A stretch of DNA of 64,000 nucleotides, taken from Kribbella aluminosa (GTDB lineage: Bacteria > Actinomycetota > Actinomycetes > Propionibacteriales > Kribbellaceae). Position numbers and translations under genes: made by a program. The stretch is taken from contig NZ_JAGINT010000001.1 in the NCBI RefSeq assembly GCF_017876295.1, positions 496,001 through 560,000 of the forward strand. The letters are read 5' to 3'. This document shows, in pieces, positions 34,347-42,305 of the stretch (position 1 is its first letter; every line of letters begins with the position of its first letter). The notes beneath the pieces are model-generated. The model ran no database searches. It had not been told where the DNA came from and worked only from the letters and a program-made list of their open reading frames with translations.

Positions 34347-35269
34347 TCACGTACTCGATCGCGCTCAAGAACAAGTTCCGGGGCATCACGGTGCGCGAGG
34401 GCATGCTGTACGAAGGCCCTGCGGGCTGGGCCGAGTGGAGCCCGTTCTTGGACTACGACGACGCCACGTGTGTCCCCTGGCTGCGTGCGGCGCGTGAAGC
34501 CGCCGAGGACGGGTGGCCGGCACCAGTACGCGACCTGGTCCCGGTCAACTGCACTGTTCCGGCCGTAGGTCCTGAGAAGGCCGCGGAGATCGTCAGAGCA
34601 TCGGGATGCGGTACGGCGAAGGTGAAGGTGGCTGAGCCGGGGCAGACGCTCGCTGACGACCTGGAGCGGGTGGAAGCGGTACGGGATGCCATAGGCAACG
34701 GAAACGTCCGCATTGACGCCAACGGGCTGTGGTCGGTGGACCAGGCGCTGCGGAGCCTCAAGGAGTTGCAGCGGTTCGAGTTGGAGTACGTCGAGCAGCC
34801 GTGCGCGACTGTGGAGGAGTTGGCTGAGGTCAGGCGGCGTACGGGCGTACCTGTTGCGGCTGACGAGTCCATCCGCCGGGCTGAGGATCCGCTGCGGGTG
34901 AAGAAGCTCGACGCGGCTGACATCGCCGTACTGAAGGTGCAGCCGATCGGTGGCGTCCGTGCGTGTCTGGACATCGCAGAGCAGATCGGACTGCCCGTCG
35001 TGGTGTCGTCAGCGCTGGAGACCTCAGTAGGTATCGCGGCCGGCGTTGCACTCGCTGCTGCGCTTCCGGAGCTGCCGTACGCGTGCGGGCTGGCCACGGT
35101 CTCGATGTTTACGCAAGAGGTCGTCACGGAACCTCTACTGCCCACCAACGGGTTCCTGCCGGTCAAACGCGTCGCCCCGGATCCCCAACTGCTACAGGCT
35201 TCCCGTGCTGATGCGGAACGGACCAGGGTGTGGGAAGAGCGCCTGTCCCGAGTAAGGAGTGCCGGATGA
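34343..35269 (+). CDS. menC: o-Succinylbenzoate synthase
   Basis: This encodes 308 residues from GTG 34343 (GTGA overlap with menE). It belongs to the enolase superfamily: the catalytic Lys pair is in CGTAKVKVAE, metal ligands follow in RIDANGLWS, YVEQPCATVEEL and VAADESIR, and the second catalytic Lys is in ADIAVLKVQPIGG. It dehydrates SHCHC to o-succinylbenzoate. Length and motifs match actinobacterial MenC. It is sandwiched in a tightly overlapping menE-menC-menD operon. Confidence 0.94.
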   Translation: MITYSIALKNKFRGITVREGMLYEGPAGWAEWSPFLDYDDATCVPWLRAAREAAEDGWPAPVRDLVPVNCTVPAVGPEKAAEIVRASGCGTAKVKVAEPGQTLADDLERVEAVRDAIGNGNVRIDANGLWSVDQALRSLKELQRFELEYVEQPCATVEELAEVRRRTGVPVAADESIRRAEDPLRVKKLDAADIAVLKVQPIGGVRACLDIAEQIGLPVVVSSALETSVGIAAGVALAAALPELPYACGLATVSMFTQEVVTEPLLPTNGFLPVKRVAPDPQLLQASRADAERTRVWEERLSRVRSAG

Positions 35270-36900
35270 ACCCGTCCACAGCGTTCGCGACTGTGGTGGT
35301 CGACGAGCTGATCCGTTGCGGTGTCCGCGAGGCTGTGGTGTCACCGGGCTCCCGGAGCGCCCCGCTGGCGCTGGCACTCGCTGCTGCGGACCGCGACGGG
35401 CGGTTGCGGCTGCACGTTCGCATCGACGAACGTACGGCGGGCTTCTTGGCTATCGGGCTGATGCGGGGCACTGGTCTGCCGGTGCCTGTTGTGACGACGT
35501 CGGGTACCGCGGTCGCGAACCTGCACCCTGCTGTGCTCGAAGCGTCGCACAGTGGGCTCCCGCTGGTTGTGCTGAGTGCGGACCGTCCGCCTGCGCTCAG
35601 AGGTAGCGGGGCGAACCAGACGACTGACCAGTTGAAGGTGTTCGGGTCTGCGGTCCGGCTGTTCCACGAGATGGGTACGCCGGTGCGTGAGATCGGGCAG
35701 GTGGCGTACTGGCGGTCGCAGGTTGCACGAGCGGTGGCTGTGGCTACGGGAGCGCGGTCCGCTGATCCTGGGCCCGTGCAGTTGAACTGCCCGCTCAGCG
35801 AGCCTCTCGTGCCTACCGAGGGGCCTGACTGGCCGGAGCCCTTGGCTGGTCGTAGTACTGGGCCCTGGACTGCTGTGCACGCTGCGGCTGGGCAACCGGC
35901 GGCAGTGTCTCCCGGGCCGAAGACGGTGGTGGTTGCTGGCGACGGGGCCTCGCAGGCGGCCCGGCTGGTGGCTGAGGCGGGGCGGTGGCCCTTGTTCGCG
36001 GAGCCGTCGAGCCGGGCACGGACCGGGTCGTCCGTCATCTCGCTGTACCGGTTGTTGCTGCAGGCAAGTGAATTGGCCGGTGAGATCGAGCGCGTGCTGG
36101 TCTTCGGGCACCCGACGCTGTCGCGGCCGATCTCGCAACTGCTGGCGCGGGCCGACGTGCAGGTGATCGTGGTGTCGCCGACCGGGTCCTGGCCGGACCC
36201 GGCCCGGCGGGCGGCGTCGGTGGTGACCGGGATGGAGGTCACCGCGCCCGACGGGACCGACTGGCTGGCGCGCTGGCAGGCCGCGGACCAGGCGGCTCGC
36301 CCGGAGATCGACAAGCTGCTCGCGGACGGCCTGAGCGGACCGAGCGTCGCCGCACTCGTCGCTGAGACCGTAGGCGCCGACGGCATGCTCGTGGTCGCCT
36401 CCTCGAACCCGGTCCGCGACCTCGACCTCGCCCCGGTCGTGCCGATCCGGACCATCGCCAACCGCGGCCTGGCCGGTATCGACGGCACGATCTCCACCGC
36501 CGTCGGCGCCGCGCTCGCGAACGCGGGCCCGACGTACGCGCTGATCGGCGACCTCGCGTTCCTGCACGACAGCAACGGCCTGATCATCGGACCGGACGAG
36601 CCCCGCCCGGACCTGCGGATCGTGGTCGTCAACGACAACGGCGGCGGGATCTTCTCCACCCTCGAACAGGGGGATCCGACGCACGCCACGCACTTCGAGC
36701 GCGTCTTCGGTACGCCGCACAACGTGGACCTGTCCGCACTGTGCGCCGCCAGCGGTACGTCGTACACGCTCGTGCAGACAGCCGACGAGCTGCGGGCCGC
36801 TCTCGTGCCGACGGTGGCCGGGGTGGACGTGGTCGAGGTACGGATCTCCCGCGACAGCCACCGGCCGTTGAGCCAGTCGCTGGTGGACGCGATCAAGTAG
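35266..36900 (+). CDS. menD: SEPHCHC synthase (thiamine-diphosphate enzyme)
   Basis: This encodes 544 residues from ATG 35266, which overlaps menC (ATGA) and follows AAGGAG. Signature segments are [31 protein letters not shown] at the N-terminus, VVTTSGTAVANLHPAVLEASHSGLPLVVLSADRPP, and the thiamine-diphosphate/Mg motif GDLAFLHDSNGL...IVVVNDNGGGIFSTLEQ. It joins isochorismate and 2-oxoglutarate, the committed step of menaquinone synthesis. The 3' end overlaps the convergent membrane protein gene by 8 bp. Confidence 0.96.
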   Translation: MNPSTAFATVVVDELIRCGVREAVVSPGSRSAPLALALAAADRDGRLRLHVRIDERTAGFLAIGLMRGTGLPVPVVTTSGTAVANLHPAVLEASHSGLPLVVLSADRPPALRGSGANQTTDQLKVFGSAVRLFHEMGTPVREIGQVAYWRSQVARAVAVATGARSADPGPVQLNCPLSEPLVPTEGPDWPEPLAGRSTGPWTAVHAAAGQPAAVSPGPKTVVVAGDGASQAARLVAEAGRWPLFAEPSSRARTGSSVISLYRLLLQASELAGEIERVLVFGHPTLSRPISQLLARADVQVIVVSPTGSWPDPARRAASVVTGMEVTAPDGTDWLARWQAADQAARPEIDKLLADGLSGPSVAALVAETVGADGMLVVASSNPVRDLDLAPVVPIRTIANRGLAGIDGTISTAVGAALANAGPTYALIGDLAFLHDSNGLIIGPDEPRPDLRIVVVNDNGGGIFSTLEQGDPTHATHFERVFGTPHNVDLSALCAASGTSYTLVQTADELRAALVPTVAGVDVVEVRISRDSHRPLSQSLVDAIK

Positions 36901-38296
36901 TTGTGACGGGTACCTTCCGCGCCGGTTGCAGCGTGCGGAGGTGGTTGAGCAGCGGCAGGGCGATCGCGATCACCAGGGCGGTCGTCGTCAGGATCGGGAT
37001 GGTCGCGCCGCGCAGTGACGAGTTGAGCGGGGCGGCGATCGTGAAGATCAGGCTGACCGCGGTGATGGTCGTGGTCAGCCGTCGGCCGGGCCGTGCGACG
37101 GCCAGGAACGGCAGGCACCACAGGAAGTACCAGTCGTGCGCGCTTGGGCCCAGTACGACAACCGCGAGCAGGGCCACTCCGACAGCCCGCGCTGCGTAGT
37201 GGATGGACGACCTGAGGCTCAGCCACGCGATCAGGCCGAGTGCGGCGACCATACCGATCAGCCGCACGATCTGTAGTGCCTGTGCGGCGGCAGTGTCCTC
37301 GCCCAGCCAGCCGAGTACGCCGGACGCCGCCATACCGACCAGGTTGGCGATGGAGAACGGAGAACGAACCAGCCCGGGTACGTCGAGCGCACCGAGCCAG
37401 CCGGAGCCCACACCGGTCAGGGCCCCGACGGTGACGAGTGTCAGCACCGACACGGCGCCCGCGATCACGAGGCTGGCGAACCGGTGCAGCCGCCCTGCCA
37501 GCGGGCTCATCACCGCAGCGATCGCTATTGCGACCAGCCCGCCCGGGAGCTTCACCGCGGCGGCAGCACCGGCCACGACAGCCGCCGTACCCCAACGGCC
37601 CGTCAGTGCGAGTGCGAACGCGCTACAGGCCAGCCCCAGCATCAGGATGTCGTTGTGAGCGGCGCCGATGCCGTGGGTGATCAGCATGGGGTTCAGTACG
37701 ACCAGCCAGGTCGCAAAGGCCGGGTCGACCCGGCAGGCGGTCGCAAGTCGCGGTACGGCCCAGGCGATGAGGACAATGCCGAGTACTGCGAGCAGGCGGT
37801 GCGCCAGCATCAGCTGGTACGGGTTCATGGTCAGGTGGGCGACCAGGCCGCCGTACGCGAGCGGCAGGGGACCGTACGGTGCAGGGGTCTGCATCCACAT
37901 CGGGTCGACGGCCTCGACGATGTGGCCGGACAGTACGCCGGGTCCTACGTCGTACGGGTTGTAGCCCTCCGCTACCAGCGCGCCCTGGGCCGCGTAGCTC
38001 CAGGCGTCGCGGCTGAACAGCGGCGGCGCCAGGAGCAGCGGGACGCTCCAGTACGCCGTCATCCGGAGCAGGGGGAGCCGCTCGCCGGCCATGACCCGCC
38101 GGCCGACGGTGAGCCAGGCCCAGGCCATCAGCCCGAGCCCGGCCACCATGAACGTCAACCCGACCATCCGCCCGGGCAGGGAGTGACGCAGCGGGACCGA
38201 GGCGACCCACGACGACTGTGGCACCACCGACGTCACCAGGCTGGCGAGAGCAACTACGACAGAGCCGACGACCCCACGGACGATCGGCGAGCGCAT
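36893..38296 (-). CDS. Polyprenol-phosphate-mannose-dependent mannosyltransferase-like membrane protein (MptB/GT87-like)
   Basis: This encodes 467 residues with roughly a dozen membrane segments. The loop after the second or third segment, PLFSRDAWSYAAQGALVAEGYNPYDVGPG, carries the acidic residue expected at the GT-C catalytic site, and MQTPAPYGPLPLAYGGLVAHLT is typical of the MptA/MptB group that elongates mannan chains of lipoglycans from polyprenol-phosphate mannose. HNDILMLGLACSAFAL and VLGPSAHDWYFLWCLPFL are further family-like segments. It starts 40 bp after the DrrB-type gene on the same strand, so it may be co-transcribed with that exporter. Confidence 0.82.
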   Translation of the reverse strand: MRSPIVRGVVGSVVVALASLVTSVVPQSSWVASVPLRHSLPGRMVGLTFMVAGLGLMAWAWLTVGRRVMAGERLPLLRMTAYWSVPLLLAPPLFSRDAWSYAAQGALVAEGYNPYDVGPGVLSGHIVEAVDPMWMQTPAPYGPLPLAYGGLVAHLTMNPYQLMLAHRLLAVLGIVLIAWAVPRLATACRVDPAFATWLVVLNPMLITHGIGAAHNDILMLGLACSAFALALTGRWGTAAVVAGAAAAVKLPGGLVAIAIAAVMSPLAGRLHRFASLVIAGAVSVLTLVTVGALTGVGSGWLGALDVPGLVRSPFSIANLVGMAASGVLGWLGEDTAAAQALQIVRLIGMVAALGLIAWLSLRSSIHYAARAVGVALLAVVVLGPSAHDWYFLWCLPFLAVARPGRRLTTTITAVSLIFTIAAPLNSSLRGATIPILTTTALVIAIALPLLNHLRTLQPARKVPVTTT

Positions 38297-38336
38297 GAGC
38301 GGACCGTAGCCCGCCCATGCAACACGTCGATGAACT

Positions 38337-39101
38337 CTAGGCAGATTCCTTCCGGAAGGTTCTTGCGCCGACAGCCAGTCCGATGATCGTCAGCAGGACC
38401 ACCCAGAACAGGCCCCACAGCGACGCCGAGCTGCTGATGTCGCCGCGGAACAGGGCGCGGACGCCGTTCACGACGTGCTTCAGCGGGCTGATGTCGGACA
38501 ACCGCTGCAGCCACTTCGGGCCGATCTGCATCGGCAGCAGGATGCCGGACAGCAGCAGGAGCGGCATGGCGATCCCGTTCAGCAGCGGGGCGAGCGCGTC
38601 CTCGCTCTTGGTGATGAGCGCGACCGAGTACGACAGCGAGGCGAAGGTCGCGCCGAGCAGTGCGACGATCACCAGCGACAGCAGTACGCCGCCCCACGGC
38701 GCCCGCAGGCCGAGGGGGAGTGCGGCGACCAGCAGCAGTACGGACTGCGCGACCAGCACCACGACGTCCCGCAGCACCCGCCCGGCCATCAGCGCGATCC
38801 GGGACGCCGGCGTGACCCGGTCCGCCTCGATCACGCCGGCCCGGTACTCCGCGATCAGGCCGAACCCGACGAACATCGCGCCGAACATTCCGAGCTGCAC
38901 GATCAGACCGGGAATGAACACCTGGTACGCGTTGGTCGCGTGGCCCTGGCTGATCTGCGCGGTGATCGGCTTCAGCAGCGGGCCGAACAGGAACAGGTAC
39001 ATCAACGGCTGGCTGAGCATCAGGATCGACCACATCGGGTTCCGCAGCGACAGCCGCATGGCCCGGTGGAAGACGATCCAGGTCTCACGGAGGACGATCA
39101 T
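38337..39101 (-). CDS. ABC-2 type exporter permease (DrrB-like)
   Basis: This encodes 254 residues with six membrane segments. It has the ABC-2 layout: cytosolic amphipathic start (FHRAMRLSLRNPMWSILMLSQPLMYLFLFGPLL), then AEYRAGVIEADRVTPASRIALMAGRVLRDVVVLVAQSV, the signature loop of DrrB-type permeases, and SPLKHVVNGVRALFRGD before the last segment. It overlaps the ATPase gene by 4 bp. Together they form an exporter of lipids, drugs or glycans; the substrate is unknown. Confidence 0.92.
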   Translation of the reverse strand: MIVLRETWIVFHRAMRLSLRNPMWSILMLSQPLMYLFLFGPLLKPITAQISQGHATNAYQVFIPGLIVQLGMFGAMFVGFGLIAEYRAGVIEADRVTPASRIALMAGRVLRDVVVLVAQSVLLLVAALPLGLRAPWGGVLLSLVIVALLGATFASLSYSVALITKSEDALAPLLNGIAMPLLLLSGILLPMQIGPKWLQRLSDISPLKHVVNGVRALFRGDISSSASLWGLFWVVLLTIIGLAVGARTFRKESA

Positions 39102-40084
39102 GCTGCGGTCTCCTTCTCAGCTACCGGCGTGCTGTCCTCGTCGCGGAGGGAACGTCCGGTCATGGTCAGGAACACGTCGTCGAGCGTCGGCCGGTGCACC
39201 TCGACGCCGTGCAGTTCGATGCCCTGGGCATCGATCGAGCGGAGCAGCCCGGGCAGCACCGAACCGCCGCGCGGGATCCGGAACCCGACCACCTCGTCCT
39301 CGGTCTCGACCTCGGTCGCGCCGTCCAGCTGCTCGACGATCTTGGTCACCGCGGGCGCCTGCGCCGGCTCGGCCAGGCTCAGCCGGACCGCGTCACCGGA
39401 GACCTGCTGCTTGAGGTTCTCCGGCGTACCGGACCCGACGATCCTGCCGTGGTCGATGACCAGGATCCGGTCGCAGAGCGCGTCCGCCTCGTCCAGGTAG
39501 TGCGTGGTCAGGAAGATCGTCGCGCCGCGGTCGCGGAGACCGCGAATGTGCTCCCAGAGGTTCGCCCGCGCCTGCGGGTCGAGACCGGTGGTCGGCTCGT
39601 CCAGGAAGATCAGCTTCGGGTCGTGGATCAGGCCCATCACGATGTCCAGCCGGCGCCGCTGGCCGCCGGACAGGGTCTTGCACTGCCGCCGCCACAGCCC
39701 CGGCAGGTCGAGCTCCTCGAACAGCCGCTGCCCGTCCGCGGCCGCCTTCGCCTTCGGTACGCCGTACAGCCGGGCGTGGTCGACCACCTCGTCGCCGGCC
39801 ACCGCCTCCGGCAGCGTGGAGCCGCTCTGCGGGACGTACCCGATCCCGCGCCGTACGCCGACCGGGTCCTTCGCGAGGTCGCACCCGGCCACCGTCGCGG
39901 TCCCGCTGGTCGGGGTGATCAGCGTCGCCAGCATCCGCATCGTCGTCGTCTTGCCGGCCCCGTTGGGCCCGAGAAAACCGACGATCTCCCCGTCGGCCAC
40001 ATCCAGGTCGACCCCTTGGACGGCCTGCACCGCCCCCCGCTTCGTCTTGAATGTCCGCACCAGCCCGCGCGCTTCGATCATCAT
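39098..40084 (-). CDS. ABC exporter ATP-binding protein, DrrA family
   Basis: This encodes 328 residues; starts at 40084 and 40081 are both possible (MM). ABC motifs are Walker A FLGPNGAGKTTTMRM, Q-loop YVPQSGSTLPE, signature LSGGQRRRLDI, Walker B KLIFLDEPTTGLD and H-loop FLTTHYLDEADAL. The C-terminal part (about 220-310), ending in VEVHRPTLDDVFLTMTGRSLRDE, is the DrrA-specific extension (DUF4162 region). It energises the DrrB-type permease encoded downstream. A palindromic operator lies upstream, and the gene before it on the same strand is a PadR-type regulator. Confidence 0.94.
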   Translation of the reverse strand: MMIEARGLVRTFKTKRGAVQAVQGVDLDVADGEIVGFLGPNGAGKTTTMRMLATLITPTSGTATVAGCDLAKDPVGVRRGIGYVPQSGSTLPEAVAGDEVVDHARLYGVPKAKAAADGQRLFEELDLPGLWRRQCKTLSGGQRRRLDIVMGLIHDPKLIFLDEPTTGLDPQARANLWEHIRGLRDRGATIFLTTHYLDEADALCDRILVIDHGRIVGSGTPENLKQQVSGDAVRLSLAEPAQAPAVTKIVEQLDGATEVETEDEVVGFRIPRGGSVLPGLLRSIDAQGIELHGVEVHRPTLDDVFLTMTGRSLRDEDSTPVAEKETAA

Positions 40085-40101
40085 GCGAGCCAGTGTGAGT
40101 G

Positions 40102-40127
40102 ATCAACTTTGACTAGTCAATATTGAT
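40102..40127. promoter_or_regulatory. Palindromic operator upstream of the DrrAB-type genes
   Basis: The 12-base arms ATCAACTTTGAC (40102-40113) and GTCAATATTGAT (40116-40127) match inverted at 10 of 12 positions around TA. The core TTGACTAGTCAA (40109-40120) is a perfect palindrome. The patch is A/T-rich, unlike its surroundings, and ends 17 bp before the exporter start on the minus strand. Confidence 0.72.
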
Positions 40128-40151
40128 TATCGAGAGCGGAAGGAGCAGAAG

Positions 40152-40781
40152 TCAGGGGGAGGGCGGCGCGGGGATCTCGCCCCAGTGGGTGATCATGCCG
40201 GGGTACGGCGCCCAGTCGGCGGGCTCGCCGGCGAACGCGTAGGCGCCGTTCAGGATCCGGTCCAGGAACTCGCGGGTCCAGAGCAACTCGCCGTTGTCCC
40301 GGGCGGTGGTGATCCGGAACATCTCGACCACGTGGTTCGGTGTCGCCGGATCCTCGAGGATGGCGCGCTCGGAGAACGGCTCGGACCTCAGCCACGACTC
40401 CAGCTGGGTGATCCGCGCCTCCAGCGCGGCGATCACCTCGTCGCGGCGCAGCGACCAGATGAAGCTGATCGTGGCCTGCATCTTGTCCGGGTGGAACCCG
40501 TCGACCGTCCAGAGCATGCCGCGCAACAGCGAGAAGTACTCCGTGTCGCCGTCCGCGGTCAGCTTGTACGACGTCCGCCCGGGCCGGTGCGCGCCGTCCT
40601 GCTCGAGCTCCTGCAGGTACCCGTGCTTGGCGAGCGTCCGCAGGCCGGTGTAGATCGAGCCGGGGTTGATGTTCGCCCAGTCCTGCACGTTCCACGTCAG
40701 CAGCTCGCGGCGCAGCTGGTACCCGTACGCGGGCTGGAAGATCCGCACGACGCCGAGCAGCAACAACCGGGTGGTGGACAT
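40152..40781 (-). CDS. PadR-family transcriptional regulator
   Basis: This encodes 209 residues from ATG 40781 (MSTTRLLLLGVVRIFQPAYGYQLRREL). The N-terminal winged helix has WANINPGSIYTGLRTLAKHGYLQELEQDG and SYKLTADGDTEYFSLLR, the PadR_N pattern, and the C-terminal half is the helical dimerisation region rich in charged residues (EVIAALEARITQLESWLRSE). PadR proteins usually repress nearby efflux genes and respond to phenolics or drugs. The gene lies 67 bp upstream of the DrrAB-type exporter on the same strand and the palindrome between them is the likely binding site. Confidence 0.92.
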   Translation of the reverse strand: MSTTRLLLLGVVRIFQPAYGYQLRRELLTWNVQDWANINPGSIYTGLRTLAKHGYLQELEQDGAHRPGRTSYKLTADGDTEYFSLLRGMLWTVDGFHPDKMQATISFIWSLRRDEVIAALEARITQLESWLRSEPFSERAILEDPATPNHVVEMFRITTARDNGELLWTREFLDRILNGAYAFAGEPADWAPYPGMITHWGEIPAPPSP

Positions 40782-40824
40782 AGCCGCAGTGTAAATCCGG
40801 GCGACCGTCTCGGCCCGGGGGGCG

Positions 40825-40830
40825 TACGCT
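40825..40830 (+). promoter_or_regulatory. -10 box of a leaderless promoter
   Basis: TACGCT ends 7 nt before ATG 40838. No ribosome binding site is present. Confidence 0.6.
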
Positions 40831-40837
40831 CCGCTGC

Positions 40838-41686
40838 ATGGATGTCCGCGTGACGAGCGATCCGCAGGCTTTCGAGCGGACGGTTCTCCCTTTCCTGCAA
40901 CAGGATCCGGTGCTGCACACGATCGTGATGAGCAACGTCCACGAACGCGCGTCCGGTACGGCGCGGCCCGAGGACGAGCCGTCGTACTTCGTGTCCGCAC
41001 ACGATTCCGGGCACGACCCGGACGTCGTCGGCGTCGCGATGCGGACGCCCGGGCGTGGGGTGTACGTCGGCGCGCTGCGGGAGGACCTCGCGGAGCCGAT
41101 CGCCGAGGCGTACGCCGGCGTACTGCCTGAGCTCAAGGGTGTCGCGGGCGATCGGCCGGCGGCGCTCCGCTTCGGGCGGCGCTGGTGCGAGCTCCGCGGC
41201 GGTACGGCGACCGAGACGCGAGGGACCCGGCTTCACAAGCTGATCGAGTTCACCCCTCTCGAGGCAGACTCCGGCGCTGCCCGGCCAATGCGCGCGGATG
41301 ACGTCGGTCTGGTCGCCGCCTGGGGTGACGGCTTCGCCGCTGAAGTCACGGACGAGATTGCGGCCGACCACCACGAGTGGGCCGAGCGGCAGCTCACAGA
41401 GCGGACGCTGTGGATCTGGGAGGCCGCCGGGCGGCCGGTGAGCATGGTGGGCTACCACTCGGCCCTGTTCGGCGTCTGCCGCGTCGGCCCCGTGTACACC
41501 CCGCCGGAGCACCGCCGCCACGGCTACGCCGGCGCCCTGACCAGCCACGTCACCGCCAACATCCTTGCCACCGGCAACCAGGCCTGCCTCTACACCGACC
41601 TGGCCAACCCGACCTCCAACAAGATCTACCACCAGGCCGGCTACCGCCCGGTCGCGGACTTCGTCGACCTGGAGTTCACCGCATGA
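40838..41686 (+). CDS. GNAT-family N-acetyltransferase (two-lobe, FR47-like)
   Basis: This encodes 282 residues. The C-terminal half (about 145-282) is a complete GNAT domain: ARPMRADDVGLVAAWG, WEAAGRPVSMVGYHSALFGVCRVGPVYTPPEHRRHGYAGALTSHV with the acetyl-CoA loop RRHGYAG, and ACLYTDLANPTSNKIYHQAGYRPV (motif B). The N-terminal half looks like a degenerate second GNAT lobe. The acceptor substrate is unknown. Transcription probably starts at the ATG. The gene ends 1 bp before the convergent hydrolase gene. Confidence 0.9.
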   Translation: MDVRVTSDPQAFERTVLPFLQQDPVLHTIVMSNVHERASGTARPEDEPSYFVSAHDSGHDPDVVGVAMRTPGRGVYVGALREDLAEPIAEAYAGVLPELKGVAGDRPAALRFGRRWCELRGGTATETRGTRLHKLIEFTPLEADSGAARPMRADDVGLVAAWGDGFAAEVTDEIAADHHEWAERQLTERTLWIWEAAGRPVSMVGYHSALFGVCRVGPVYTPPEHRRHGYAGALTSHVTANILATGNQACLYTDLANPTSNKIYHQAGYRPVADFVDLEFTA

Positions 41687-41687
41687 T

Positions 41688-42305
41688 TCAGTTGATCTCG
41701 GTGGACTCGCCCGGGGCGAGGCCGAGGTAAGGGCGTTCGTCGGAGTTGAGGAAGCGGCTGAACATGCTCAGGCCGATCGGGCTGAGCAGGCCGTCGTGGA
41801 TGCCCACCAGCTGGTCGGACTTGATCGTCCGGGCGTACTCGACGGCCGGCGGGAGGGCGAACCACGGGCCGGAGATCGGCACCAGGTTCGTGTGTACGGC
41901 GCGGTCGGGCCGGGTGAACGAGTCGCCCGGGTGGTAGACCGCGTCGTCGATCAGGAAGCCGATGTTCTCGCAGGGCACGCCCCACTCGGGCAGGATCACC
42001 GCGTGGTCCTTGCCGTAGGCGCTGACCGAGAACCCGGCCGCGTCGAACGACTGGCCGCCCGCGACCACGTGCACCCGGTCGCCCAGCGCGGTCAGCTGCG
42101 CCGCGACACCGGCGTTCGTGTAGACCGGTACGTCGAGCGCGGCGACCCGGTCGACGTCGAGGTGGTCCTGGTGCTCGTGGGTGACCAGGATCGCGTCCGC
42201 CTTCTCGAAGGCGGCGTCCTCGCTGAACGACCCCGGGTCGACGAGCAGCGTCTTCCCGTCCTTCTCCAACCGAACACAGGCATGCGCGAACTTCGTGAGC
42301 TTCAC
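41688..42305 (-). CDS. Metallo-beta-lactamase-fold hydrolase (UlaG-like)
   Basis: This encodes 205 residues from GTG 42305, overlapping the isochorismate synthase stop by 4 bp (GTGA) with TAGGAGA upstream. The start KLTKFAHACVRLEKDGKTLLVDPG is typical of the UlaG-like branch. The metal motif is VTHEHQDHLD (HxHxDH); further ligands are expected at YHPGDSF (Asp) and VGIHDGLLS (His). The tight coupling to an isochorismate synthase gene is notable, and a thioesterase or hydrolase step in menaquinone synthesis is conceivable. No sequence feature proves that role. Confidence 0.86.
   Translation of the reverse strand: MKLTKFAHACVRLEKDGKTLLVDPGSFSEDAAFEKADAILVTHEHQDHLDVDRVAALDVPVYTNAGVAAQLTALGDRVHVVAGGQSFDAAGFSVSAYGKDHAVILPEWGVPCENIGFLIDDAVYHPGDSFTRPDRAVHTNLVPISGPWFALPPAVEYARTIKSDQLVGIHDGLLSPIGLSMFSRFLNSDERPYLGLAPGESTEIN

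Noticed and set aside
36893..36900. Possible frameshift where menD and the convergent membrane protein overlap
   Set aside because: Both proteins end with family-typical C-termini. An 8-bp tail-to-tail overlap is ordinary in dense genomes.
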